Of a stretch of DNA of 35,746 nucleotides, positions 1 through 7,286 are shown one piece after another (within the stretch, counting starts at the first letter, position 1; each line of letters begins with the position of its first letter). This DNA comes from Streptococcus sanguinis (GTDB taxonomy: Bacteria; Bacillota; Bacilli; Lactobacillales; Streptococcaceae). The position numbers and the translations under genes are program-made. Below the pieces are notes generated by a model that worked only from the letters and a program-made list of their open reading frames with translations, had not been told where the DNA came from and searched no databases. The stretch spans positions 168,483 to 204,228 of the forward strand of contig NZ_RJMM01000001.1 of NCBI RefSeq assembly GCF_003943655.1. The letters run 5' to 3'.

Positions 1-231
1 AGTAATCATGACAAAGGGCAGGAAATCTTTAGCAAGCTGCCCGAGAGCTTCAAATCCTGTCCAACCTTGGATGACTATTTCTTCTGGATCAGAAGACGTA
101 GAGATATAAAAATTAAAGTTGCTTTCACCAAGAGAGCTGATGAAAATGAGAAAAAAGAGCAGCCCTTCTATTAGCCAAAAAGGTTTGGAGCGGACAAGCT
201 GGTAGAGCTCCGCCTGAATAGTATGTAACAT
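1..231 (-). CDS. ABC-2 type permease (C-terminally cut by window edge)
   Basis: Seventy-seven codons of an open frame run off the left edge. The start ATG is at 231, preceded by an AGAGGAG ribosome binding site. The protein begins MLHTIQAELYQLVRSKPFWL and continues into a hydrophobic stretch (LLFFLIFISSL), so it looks like a membrane protein with a short cytoplasmic N-terminus. The start resembles that of the upstream gene (MMDFIRADFYRLMRSKGFW), which suggests the two permeases arose by duplication and form a heterodimeric channel with the ATPase upstream. It lies 37 nt after the previous gene, so it is the third gene of that operon. The substrate cannot be read from the sequence. Bacteriocin immunity or peptide-antibiotic export are family possibilities only. 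Confidence 0.75.
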   Translation of the reverse strand, partial: MLHTIQAELYQLVRSKPFWLIEGLLFFLIFISSLGESNFNFYISTSSDPEEIVIQGWTGFEALGQLAKDFLPFVMIT

Positions 232-268
232 GAAATCTCCTCTGAATGATTAAGATTGTTCCTGCTTT

Positions 269-1021
269 TTATAAATCTTTCTTTTTGAAAACCATCAGCC
301 CGCCACCTAGAAAGAGCAGGGTGACCGTTACCACTGTCAGGATAGCCTTGATAACAGCTCCGCCATCTGCTGCCATATTTGTGTTAAATCGCAGGGTCAG
401 ACAGATTAGCCATTCATTATCCGGATAAAAGATGAGGGGAATAGTCAGTAAAGTACCGCCAAGGAAATAGGTCAGAAAGCTAGATATAATCGAGTGGCTG
501 GCATAGAGCACAAAAGAAATGATGGCAATCCATGTAATCGTGCTGAGAAATTGAACGAAGAGAGCAGCTCCTAGCTGAGGCAAAAAAGAGCTGGGGGCAC
601 TTCCAATTCCGTTGGACAGACTAGCAGTCACAAAGGAGATAGATAAAATCAGCAGGAAGTGAAAGGCTGCGATGCTAACACAAACAAAGAACTTAGAAAA
701 ATAATAGCTGAGCTTAGAGATGCCGTAGCTCAGACAGTTTTTATAAAGTTTCCGAGACAGGTCCACTCCAAGGACCATACCGATACCAATGATGGTGAAA
801 AAGAGCAGACTGTCTGTTTTGCCTGCAAAATAGTCCAGAGCTTGAAGGCCGGTTAGTTTTCCTAGAGATTGACTAGCAGCCTCATTTCTGGAGATATTTG
901 CTCCAAAATGAATATTTGCCTGGAAGAAGGTTGCTGATAAAATCACACAGAAAAACTCAGTAATCCAAAAGCCTTTTGAACGCATGAGCCGGTAAAAATC
1001 GGCTCGAATGAAATCCATCAT
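269..1021 (-). CDS. ABC-2 type transporter permease
   Basis: A 250-residue polytopic membrane protein with about six hydrophobic segments: one near residues 17-35, others around 70-85, 105-130, 145-175 and 180-200, and a last one near 225-243 before the basic end MVFKKKDL. Size and layout fit the BcrB/ABC-2 permease class, which pairs with a separate ATPase to export small molecules or confer antibiotic or bacteriocin resistance. GGGAGG lies 6-9 nt before the two adjacent ATG codons (1021 and 1018). It follows the ATPase gene by 16 nt and precedes a paralogous permease, giving an ATPase-permease-permease operon. The family is well supported; the transported compound is unknown. Confidence 0.8.
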   Translation of the reverse strand: MMDFIRADFYRLMRSKGFWITEFFCVILSATFFQANIHFGANISRNEAASQSLGKLTGLQALDYFAGKTDSLLFFTIIGIGMVLGVDLSRKLYKNCLSYGISKLSYYFSKFFVCVSIAAFHFLLILSISFVTASLSNGIGSAPSSFLPQLGAALFVQFLSTITWIAIISFVLYASHSIISSFLTYFLGGTLLTIPLIFYPDNEWLICLTLRFNTNMAADGGAVIKAILTVVTVTLLFLGGGLMVFKKKDL

Positions 1022-1037
1022 GATAAGCCTCCCTTTG

Positions 1038-1946
1038 TCATTTGACCAAGTCTGTAAAGAAGTTTTCTAGGTTTTGTCGTGCATAGTAAATCTCCTGCAC
1101 TGGTATATCTGCAGTCGCAAGTTCCTTGACAATCTTGCTAATCTCATGCGAATGGGTGAAGATATGAATCTCGTCAGAAGCATTGACCACCTTGATGCGA
1201 TGCATGAGCTGGTCGTGAATCAGCCGGCTGGCTTCTTCTAACTGTGACGTTTTAAGCACGATATAGTCTTCACTCTGTTCTTCAAACTCCGCCTTGGAAA
1301 TCTCGCGAATCAGTCGTCCTTCCTCGATAATGCCGAATTGGGTACCAACCAAGTAGAGTTCAGACAGGATATGGCTGGAGATGATAAAGGTCATGCCTAA
1401 CTCTTCGTTGAGCCGCTGTACCAGCTGTCGGAATTCCTTGATGCCGACTGGATCCAGGCCATTGATAGGTTCGTCCAGTATCATCAGGTCAGGTCTGGTA
1501 AGAAGCGCGATAGCTAGACCCAGCCGTTGTTTCATCCCGAGTGAGAAGTCGCGGAATTTCTTCTTGCCGGTATCCGTCAAGTCCACGTATTCCAAGGTTT
1601 CACGGATGACCTTGTCCGCATGGGGAATATGGCGGAGCTTGCAGTAGTAGTTGAGATTTTCATAGGCTGTCAAGTGGTTGTGAGCGACCGGTGTTTCGAT
1701 GACCGATCCGACCCGTTTGAGGCTCTGCGTCCATTCTTGATAGTTCTGAGAGCCAAAGAGGGAGACATTGCCACTGCTTGCTTCCAAGAGCTGGGTGATG
1801 ACCTTGATCAGAGTGGTCTTTCCGGCCCCGTTCTTGCCAATCAAACCGTAAATATCTCCTTTTTTTATCGTCAGACTCACATCGGTCAGAGCGTACTGCC
1901 GGCCGAATTTTTTGCTGACTTGCTGTAAAACCAAAACATTTTCCAT
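1038..1946 (-). CDS. ABC transporter ATP-binding protein
   Basis: This 302-residue ATPase energises the two permeases encoded after it. Walker A (GKNGAGKT) is at residues 37-44, followed by the signature FSLGMKQRLGLA, Walker B LMILDEP with the D-loop GLDP, and the switch histidine in ISSH. The C-terminal ~90 residues are the extension usual in BcrA/drug-export ATPases. I place the start at 1946 (MENVLVLQQ) because AAAAGGAG lies 8 nt upstream. An in-frame ATG at 1964 has no ribosome binding site. It is the first gene of the operon, and the region upstream carries a -10 box and long direct repeats. BcrA-type exporters are often controlled by two-component systems, but none is encoded in this window. 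Confidence 0.9.
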   Translation of the reverse strand: MENVLVLQQVSKKFGRQYALTDVSLTIKKGDIYGLIGKNGAGKTTLIKVITQLLEASSGNVSLFGSQNYQEWTQSLKRVGSVIETPVAHNHLTAYENLNYYCKLRHIPHADKVIRETLEYVDLTDTGKKKFRDFSLGMKQRLGLAIALLTRPDLMILDEPINGLDPVGIKEFRQLVQRLNEELGMTFIISSHILSELYLVGTQFGIIEEGRLIREISKAEFEEQSEDYIVLKTSQLEEASRLIHDQLMHRIKVVNASDEIHIFTHSHEISKIVKELATADIPVQEIYYARQNLENFFTDLVK

Positions 1947-1999
1947 GTCAAGTCTCCTTTTCATGATGTTAGGAGAGAAAACTCCTCTTCTTATTAATT

Positions 2000-2054
2000 A
2001 GTATAGCGCCAAACCTTCAAATATTTCTAAAGAATTTCTCAAATATTTCTAAAG
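2000..2054 (-). promoter_or_regulatory. ABC operon promoter with tandem 16-bp direct repeat
   Basis: On the minus strand a TATACT -10 box (2000-2005) is preceded 17 nt upstream by AGAAAT, a poor -35. Two perfect copies of TCAAATATTTCTAAAG (plus-strand spelling) occupy 2017-2032 and 2039-2054, a period of 22 bp, about two helical turns. The proximal copy covers the weak -35 position. This arrangement is typical of activator-dependent promoters whose regulator binds direct repeats on one DNA face. The repeats are certain; the operator role is inferred. Confidence 0.6.
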
Positions 2055-2078
2055 TTTTTGGTTTGTCATGTAAAAGGG

Positions 2079-2693
2079 TCAGAACTCATCTAGGAATTTC
2101 TCTATTATTTGAGCAAATGCTTCGGGCGCTTGGCTATTCAGAGTATGGCCGCCCTTTTCTATAATGCAAAGCTGAGAATTTTTCAGCAGCTTGTTAAGTT
2201 TGTAGGCAGCTTTTAGATTGGGCTTGTCTTTGCTGCCGCAAACAAGCAGGCTGGGGCGCTTGATTTTCTTTACCTTATCAGTAAGATTTACCTTACGCAG
2301 TTCGGTCAAAATCCGCAGCATCTGGCCTTTATCCGCCCCTTGCTTGGTGAAGACGCTTTTGGGCATCAGTTTAAAGACGAGAATCTGCAGTCTGTAGAGA
2401 AAATTATCTGCTAAATTGTATTGAGTCCCGGATAAAATCAAACCCTTCAGATGAGTAAGAGCTTGGTCAGCTAGGTCCAGTGTCAGCAAGCCACCGAGTG
2501 ACAAACCGACTAAGATAAAAGGCTGTTCTTCAGCTTGAAGGTGCTGGAGGGTTGCTTGTCGAATTTCTTGATAGCTTTCATTTCCCTTTGGAAAAAGAGC
2601 CAGCGACTCCGTCGGGACATCAGCTAGAGCTTCTTGAACTTTCTTCCAAGAATACTCATCTTGCCCTAGTCCGTGCAGAAAGATAACTTTCAT
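2079..2693 (-). CDS. alpha/beta-fold hydrolase
   Basis: A 204-residue cytosolic alpha/beta hydrolase. The oxyanion region is HGLG near residue 7. The nucleophile elbow GLSLGG has its serine at residue 65. The likely acid is the aspartate in CGSKDKP and the likely base is the histidine in EKGGHTLNS near the end, so the triad is complete. I use the ATG at 2693 because AAAGGAG lies 8 nt upstream within the end of pabB. A longer in-frame reading would start inside pabB without such support. The gene begins 1 nt after the pabB stop codon, so translation is probably coupled. The substrate is unknown, and a role in folate or aminobenzoate metabolism is suggested only by position. Confidence 0.85.
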   Translation of the reverse strand: MKVIFLHGLGQDEYSWKKVQEALADVPTESLALFPKGNESYQEIRQATLQHLQAEEQPFILVGLSLGGLLTLDLADQALTHLKGLILSGTQYNLADNFLYRLQILVFKLMPKSVFTKQGADKGQMLRILTELRKVNLTDKVKKIKRPSLLVCGSKDKPNLKAAYKLNKLLKNSQLCIIEKGGHTLNSQAPEAFAQIIEKFLDEF

Positions 2694-2694
2694 G

Positions 2695-4425
2695 TCAGAG
2701 CTCTCCTTTATCAATCTCCAGCTCATACAGTCCCCTGACTGCGTTGCAGGCGTAGATTTTCTCAGCCTGATCCAAATCGGCCAGAGTCAAAATTTTCTCA
2801 GTAGCTTGCCCCTCATCCAGTAGCTGCTGGCGGTAGATGCCCTTGAGCAGGCCCAGTTCAGCTGGAGGCGTGTAGAGCTTGCCGTCTAGCTTCAGCAGCA
2901 GATTTCCGATAGAGGTTTCCAGCAGCTGGCCTTGTGCATTGTAGTAAATCTGCTCTTGCTGCTCCAAGGTCAGATGTGGCCGATGGCTGGTTTTGAAATA
3001 GGTAAAGGGCTGGGCTAGATTGGCTGTCTGCTCAACTAGTTTTGCCTTTCTGAAAGTCGCCGTCAGCGGTGGTAGAGGAGCTGTTTCTAGCCCAATACTG
3101 CCGTCTTTTTTAAGAGCTATACGCAGCCTGTAATCCTGCCCTTTATCCAGCTGAGCGCAGGTTTCTTCTAACTCTTGGTTCAGTTTGTCTTGGTCAAAAG
3201 GATAGGCGAAGTAGCTAGCTGCTTCTGTCAGTCTTTGCAGGTGTTGGTCTTGCAAGGTCAGCTTTCCATTCGTTACTTTTCCGGTAGAAATCAGGTCGAA
3301 TCGCGGATTTTTTCGATAGAGGACGGCAGATTTTTGCTGGGTCTCGATGTACTCGGATTTCCACGTGCTGTCCCAAGTGATTCCGCCGCCAACGCCGTAG
3401 ATAGCTTTTCTTCCCTCGAGTTGAATGGTGCGGATGGCGACGTTAAAAATCCGTCTCTGGTCTGGCAGACAGATGCCGACTGTACCGCAGTAGACACCGC
3501 GAGCAGCTTTTTCTGTTGCTTTGATGATCGCCATGGTCGAAATCTTAGGAGCGCCTGTGATGGATCCGCAAGGAAAGAGCGCCTTGAAAAGCTCTGCCAG
3601 CCCAATTCCTTCATTTAGCTGGCTTTTAATGGTAGAGGTCATCTGCCAGACTGTAGAGTATTGCTCGACACTGCAGAGACGCTCAACCCGCTCGCTGCCC
3701 GTCTGAGAAATGCGGTTCATATCATTGCGCAGCAGATCGACAATCATCATATTTTCTGCTCGATTTTTGGCATCATGGGCCAGCCATGCAGCCTGCTCTC
3801 TATCCTGCTCTAAGGTCAGTCCCCGATTGGTAGTTCCTTTCATAGGACGAGTGGTCAGTTGACCTCGGTGCTCCTCGAAAAAGAGCTCAGGGCTGATGGA
3901 CAAGATGGCGGTCTCGTCATGCTCCACATAGGCATTGTAGGCAGCATTTTGCTCAACGACCAGCCTGTTGTAAATAGCCAAGCTATCCTCAGGATTGAGC
4001 TCCGCGCACAGCTGCACCGTGTAGTTGACCTGATAGGTATCGCCCTGGCGGATATGATGATGAATAGTCTCGATAGCCTTCTGGTACTCTTGCTCAGAAG
4101 TCAGCCCCTGCCAAGCCGCTGGCATTTCCACTTCCTCATAGGTCAAGGGAATGGAAGCCTCCTCGGTCTTATCGTGGATAGTAAAGTAGAGGAGGTATTC
4201 TTTCTGGAGCGGAGCCGAATGAACTTGGAATTTTTCCTCGAAGGCTGGCGCTGCTTCATAGCTGACATAGCCGACAGCGTAGTATCCTTTCTCCTGCCAA
4301 CCCTCAATCTCTGTCAAAAGTTCCTCCACTTGGTCAAGACGGCGAGTCTTTAGCTCCTTGATGGGATTCGTAAAAATCAGGCGTTGGCCCAACTGCTTAA
4401 AATCAATAATCGTTTTCTTGTGCAT
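2695..4425 (-). CDS. pabB: aminodeoxychorismate synthase component I fused to PabC-like lyase domain
   Basis: A 576-residue two-domain enzyme of p-aminobenzoate (folate) synthesis. Residues 1-370 are a chorismate-binding domain: the PMKGT motif at 194-198 carries the lysine typical of PabB, and conserved stretches include GSITGAPK near 288-294 and the C-terminal GVGGGITWDS. From about residue 375 there is a class IV aminotransferase-like domain (LISTGKV at the start, TSIGN at 504-508), whose PLP lysine is probably K478 in YFKTS. PabB condenses chorismate with ammonia and the PabC domain releases pyruvate to give p-aminobenzoate. No PabA glutaminase is encoded nearby, so it must be supplied from elsewhere, possibly shared with tryptophan synthesis. 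The start ATG has no visible Shine-Dalgarno sequence. Confidence 0.93.
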   Translation of the reverse strand: MHKKTIIDFKQLGQRLIFTNPIKELKTRRLDQVEELLTEIEGWQEKGYYAVGYVSYEAAPAFEEKFQVHSAPLQKEYLLYFTIHDKTEEASIPLTYEEVEMPAAWQGLTSEQEYQKAIETIHHHIRQGDTYQVNYTVQLCAELNPEDSLAIYNRLVVEQNAAYNAYVEHDETAILSISPELFFEEHRGQLTTRPMKGTTNRGLTLEQDREQAAWLAHDAKNRAENMMIVDLLRNDMNRISQTGSERVERLCSVEQYSTVWQMTSTIKSQLNEGIGLAELFKALFPCGSITGAPKISTMAIIKATEKAARGVYCGTVGICLPDQRRIFNVAIRTIQLEGRKAIYGVGGGITWDSTWKSEYIETQQKSAVLYRKNPRFDLISTGKVTNGKLTLQDQHLQRLTEAASYFAYPFDQDKLNQELEETCAQLDKGQDYRLRIALKKDGSIGLETAPLPPLTATFRKAKLVEQTANLAQPFTYFKTSHRPHLTLEQQEQIYYNAQGQLLETSIGNLLLKLDGKLYTPPAELGLLKGIYRQQLLDEGQATEKILTLADLDQAEKIYACNAVRGLYELEIDKGEL

Positions 4426-4498
4426 AAAGTTATTTTATCATAAGATAATTTGAATGAAAACGGATTTATCGGATGTGACAATCATTCTTTTATAATGG

Positions 4499-4528
4499 TT
4501 GACAGATTAGAAAGTGGCTAGGTATACT
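4499..4528 (+). promoter_or_regulatory. Promoter for the 4558 gene cluster
   Basis: TTGACA (4499-4504) and TATACT (4523-4528) are separated by 18 bp. This predicts transcription from about 4535, some 23 nt before the first start codon, and AAAGAA-type sequence provides only a weak ribosome binding site. Confidence 0.7.
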
Positions 4529-4557
4529 ATGTTTAAAAAAGAAAGAATGAGATTGCT

Positions 4558-4929
4558 ATGAAATCAAATAAATTGTTATTGGTAAATGGGGTTGCGAGTA
4601 TTATAGCGGGAATTCTTATCATGTATTTTTCTTTACAAAGATCGAGTTTTGAGTTTGTTGATTTGATTGGTAGCTTCATTGAAAATTACATATGGGCACT
4701 TCTGATTCTGCTAATTAATGTTTTCTTGTTGATACTTTCCTTAGCTGGTATGTCTCATTATAGTGGGGACTCTAGGGTCAATAAGATGAATCATCAGATG
4801 CTGCTTTTTGCATCTATCATGGGATTTATTCCTTTTCTAGCTATCTTTGCAGGCCTTTTGTCTATAGGAGCTGGGGTCCTCTATCTTCAAGATTTTCAAA
4901 AAATAAAAAGTGAAGACAAAGCTGACTAA
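4558..4929 (+). CDS. small membrane protein, possibly DUF4064-like
   Basis: A 123-residue integral membrane protein. Hydrophobic segments lie at about residues 7-26, 42-64 and 80-110 (the last may be two helices), with a charged C-terminus ending KSEDKAD. The alternating glycine-rich helices and overall size recall DUF4064/DUF308-type proteins, but I do not recognise it with certainty and assign no function. It is the first gene after a good promoter, and the AI-2E-family transporter gene follows after 78 nt, so the two are probably cotranscribed. Base composition is more AT-rich than the flanking pabB. Confidence 0.65.
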   Translation: MKSNKLLLVNGVASIIAGILIMYFSLQRSSFEFVDLIGSFIENYIWALLILLINVFLLILSLAGMSHYSGDSRVNKMNHQMLLFASIMGFIPFLAIFAGLLSIGAGVLYLQDFQKIKSEDKAD

Positions 4930-5007
4930 TCCATGCTTTCTCCTGCTCGAAAGCCCTCGAAAATTATGATAAAATAAGGAAATGATAAAACCTTAAAAGG
5001 AAGCCTT

Positions 5008-6108
5008 ATGAAAAAAATAAATGAATCTTATAAACTAATCGTCTTTGCGGCGCTCGCTCTGGCTCTGGTTCTATATATCGGGAACATCTGGTCTGGTCTG
5101 CAGAGCCTGACTTCGGTTTTTTCACCCATTATATTGGGTGGTGTCCTTGCCTTTATCTTTAATGTTCCGATGAAAAAACTGGAAGACTTCTTGGATAAAT
5201 GCCGAGTCCCTCAGAAGTTGCAGCGTGGTTTGGCCTTAGTCTTGGAGGTGCTGATTTTAGCTCTCATTATGACGGGGATTGTCTCCATCGTCGTGCCGAC
5301 TTTGACCACAGCGGTCAATCAGCTGAGCGCAACAATCGGCAAGGTAGCGCCTCAGGTAGCCAAGTGGCTGCAGCAGTCTGGCTTGCTTTCCTCTAGCCAG
5401 CTGAAAGATTTGACCAAGCAGCTGCAAAACAGTGACATTGTCAACCGAGCCATCTCTCTTCTGGGCAGTCTGACAGGCAATATCTCTGCCATCTTTGGCA
5501 ATTTCTTCTCTGTCATCATGTCTATCTTCCTCATGTTTGCCTTCTTGAGCAGCAAGGAGCATTTGCAGACAATCACTAGCCGTCTCCTGCAGGTTATGCT
5601 TCCTGAGAAGGCTGTCAAACGCCTCTCCTATGTCGGTTCTGTCATTGTTGAGACTTATGATAAGTTTCTGATGGGGCAGATGATTGAGGCCGTCATTGTT
5701 GGGATTTTAGTCTTTATCGCCTATTCTCTGACAGGCCTGCCTTATGCAGCCTTGACAGGAGTTTTGGCTGGAGTGCTCTCTTTCATTCCCTACATCGGGC
5801 CTTTCTCAGCTTGTGCTCTGGGAGCTATCTTTATCTTTACCGATAGCCCTTGGAAAGCCCTTCTTTCAATCGCAGTCTTTCAGGGAGTGCAGTTGATTGA
5901 GGGCAACGTCATCTATCCGCGTGTAGTCGGCCAGTCCGTCGGTCTTCCAACTCTCTTTACCCTAGCAGCCGCACTGATTGGGGGTAACCTCTTTGGCTTG
6001 GTTGGCATGATCTTCTTCACTCCTATCTTCGCAGTTATCTACCGCTTGGTTAGAGAGTTTGTTGAGGAGAAGGAGGGGAAAAAAGCCGAGGGGAGCGGAA
6101 GTAGATGA
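5008..6108 (+). CDS. AI-2E family transporter (PerM/YdbI-like)
   Basis: A 366-residue polytopic membrane protein of the AI-2 exporter/PerM family. Two helices lie near residues 10-50, one near 70-95, and a soluble, coiled loop spans about 95-145 (rich in Q, S, L and K). A helix at 150-180 is followed by a C-terminal bundle containing the conserved stretch FIPYIGPF and the YPRVVGQSVGLP region. The ATG is preceded by AAAAGGAAG. Some members export autoinducer-2, others act as Na+/H+ antiporters or are uncharacterised, so the substrate is open. Its stop codon overlaps the next start by 4 nt (ATGA), giving translational coupling to an unknown anchored protein. Confidence 0.88.
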   Translation: MKKINESYKLIVFAALALALVLYIGNIWSGLQSLTSVFSPIILGGVLAFIFNVPMKKLEDFLDKCRVPQKLQRGLALVLEVLILALIMTGIVSIVVPTLTTAVNQLSATIGKVAPQVAKWLQQSGLLSSSQLKDLTKQLQNSDIVNRAISLLGSLTGNISAIFGNFFSVIMSIFLMFAFLSSKEHLQTITSRLLQVMLPEKAVKRLSYVGSVIVETYDKFLMGQMIEAVIVGILVFIAYSLTGLPYAALTGVLAGVLSFIPYIGPFSACALGAIFIFTDSPWKALLSIAVFQGVQLIEGNVIYPRVVGQSVGLPTLFTLAAALIGGNLFGLVGMIFFTPIFAVIYRLVREFVEEKEGKKAEGSGSR

Positions 6109-7046
6109 AGAAAAAAATAATCCTTCTCAGCTCGCTGCTATTAGCTATTTTGCTTGTTAGTTTTTATTTCACTATTTATAGAAAATCAACGGAGAATGAA
6201 TCTCAGAAAATAGCATATAAGAGTAACTCGAACTCAAAAGTAAAACGTTCAGATATTCAAATATTTGGAGATAAAAAGCAATATGTCCTAGCACCAAGTT
6301 CTTTGATTGTTGGGAAAAAGTACGCCATAGATTCAGAAAAAAGATGGGCGATTCTTCCAGAGAAAGAACAAACATTTTCGAAGGAGCATCTTCAGAAAAA
6401 AGGAGAGTATTGGAACCTTATTCTTTATAATTTAGAGGAAGAAGGTTTGCCAGAACGAAAGATTGATCTCTATCAAGCTGTTCGAAGTTACAATAAGAAA
6501 AGTGTTCCGCTTGAACTAATTGGATGTTATTATCTTGATGGGGACCATTACTTTAGATTGACTATAGAGAACCTTTCAGAAGAACGACCAACTTTAAAAG
6601 ATGTGTACTTAAATTTGGAGACAGAACAAATAGAAGATGCATCAGAAAATACAAAGTTTACCATGGATTCTGATATCTATAATACGGCAAAAGCAACAAA
6701 TTTTTCGGAAGTTATAGATCCTAAGGGCTATATGAATCCTTCGAATCAAATAGCAAAATTCACACTTGACGGGAGGGTTCAAGATGTGAACATCAATCTT
6801 TACAGCCTTTATCCAGATATAGAGTCTAAACTGATTAAAGAAGATTGGGTGCTTTATGTTAGGACGGATAAGGTTACACCAGATGAGTGGTTTGATACTC
6901 TTCTTTATTGGTTTGCGACCAAGGGAGAAGATGTCTTGCCAGTTTATGGCTACAATGATGATTCATCTGTATCTGATACTCAGATTCATAATAGTCAAGA
7001 AGCAAAAGCATGGTTGGAGCAGCATCCAGCGCTACAGAAAAATTAA
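6105..7046 (+). CDS. hypothetical membrane-anchored extracellular protein
   Basis: A 313-residue protein I do not recognise. It begins MKKKIILLSSLLLAILLVSF, a basic start followed by a hydrophobic helix to about residue 25, with no lipobox cysteine. It is therefore probably a single-pass anchored protein with an outside domain of about 285 residues. That domain is hydrophilic, rich in K, E, N, Y and D, and contains repeated DLY/NLE-type strands, suggesting a beta-rich fold. The ATG overlaps the stop of the AI-2E-family transporter, and a terminator follows 15 nt after the stop codon. The gene is visibly more AT-rich than its neighbours on both sides, which hints at a different history. Confidence 0.7.
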   Translation: MKKKIILLSSLLLAILLVSFYFTIYRKSTENESQKIAYKSNSNSKVKRSDIQIFGDKKQYVLAPSSLIVGKKYAIDSEKRWAILPEKEQTFSKEHLQKKGEYWNLILYNLEEEGLPERKIDLYQAVRSYNKKSVPLELIGCYYLDGDHYFRLTIENLSEERPTLKDVYLNLETEQIEDASENTKFTMDSDIYNTAKATNFSEVIDPKGYMNPSNQIAKFTLDGRVQDVNINLYSLYPDIESKLIKEDWVLYVRTDKVTPDEWFDTLLYWFATKGEDVLPVYGYNDDSSVSDTQIHNSQEAKAWLEQHPALQKN

Positions 7047-7061
7047 GTAAGCAAATCATAA

Positions 7062-7098
7062 AAGACCAGCGAGAATAAAAATCGCTGGTTTTTCTTTT
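7062..7098 (+). terminator. Rho-independent terminator
   Basis: ACCAGCGA (7065-7072) pairs with TCGCTGGT (7082-7089) across a 9-nt loop, followed by a T-rich run. It ends the 4558-7046 transcription unit before the metE leader. Confidence 0.85.
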
Positions 7099-7187
7099 TC
7101 CAATGTCATAACTTCTACCTATATCAAACAATAATCTTAGTCAATAGTGCAGCTAAAATGGGGATTTTGGCTTGGTTGATGAAATCA

Positions 7188-7208
7188 GTTATAGTTTTAA
7201 GCTATAAC
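7188..7208 (+). promoter_or_regulatory. MET-box upstream of metE
   Basis: The 17-mer TATAGTTTTAAGCTATA (7190-7206) matches the streptococcal MET-box consensus TATAGTTTNAAACTATA except for one base. It lies within a near-perfect 21-bp palindrome. In streptococci this site is bound by the LysR-type methionine regulator (MtaR/MetR). Its centre is about 66 bp upstream of the predicted start site, the usual place for a LysR activator. Confidence 0.8.
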
Positions 7209-7228
7209 AAACTCTGGGAAATTCCAAT

Positions 7229-7257
7229 TATACAGAGGGGGGATTTTCTGATAAGAT
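7229..7257 (+). promoter_or_regulatory. Predicted metE promoter
   Basis: TATACA (7229-7234) and TAAGAT (7252-7257) are 17 bp apart, each matching consensus at four of six positions. A weak core promoter fits activator dependence through the MET-box. Transcription would start near 7264, leaving a short leader with TGGAGG before the metE ATG. There is no T-box or S-box-sized leader. Confidence 0.45.
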
Positions 7258-7286
7258 AAAATCAAGAAAAATTTTGGAGGACGTTT

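Noticed and set aside
3859-4353. A 164-codon open frame antisense to pabB
   Set aside because: No ribosome binding site or plausible protein family, and the opposite strand encodes a clear pabB.
7101-7286. Search for a T-box, S-box or SAM riboswitch before metE
   Set aside because: The predicted leader is only about 23 nt and no anti-terminator or terminator pair is present; the MET-box explains control.
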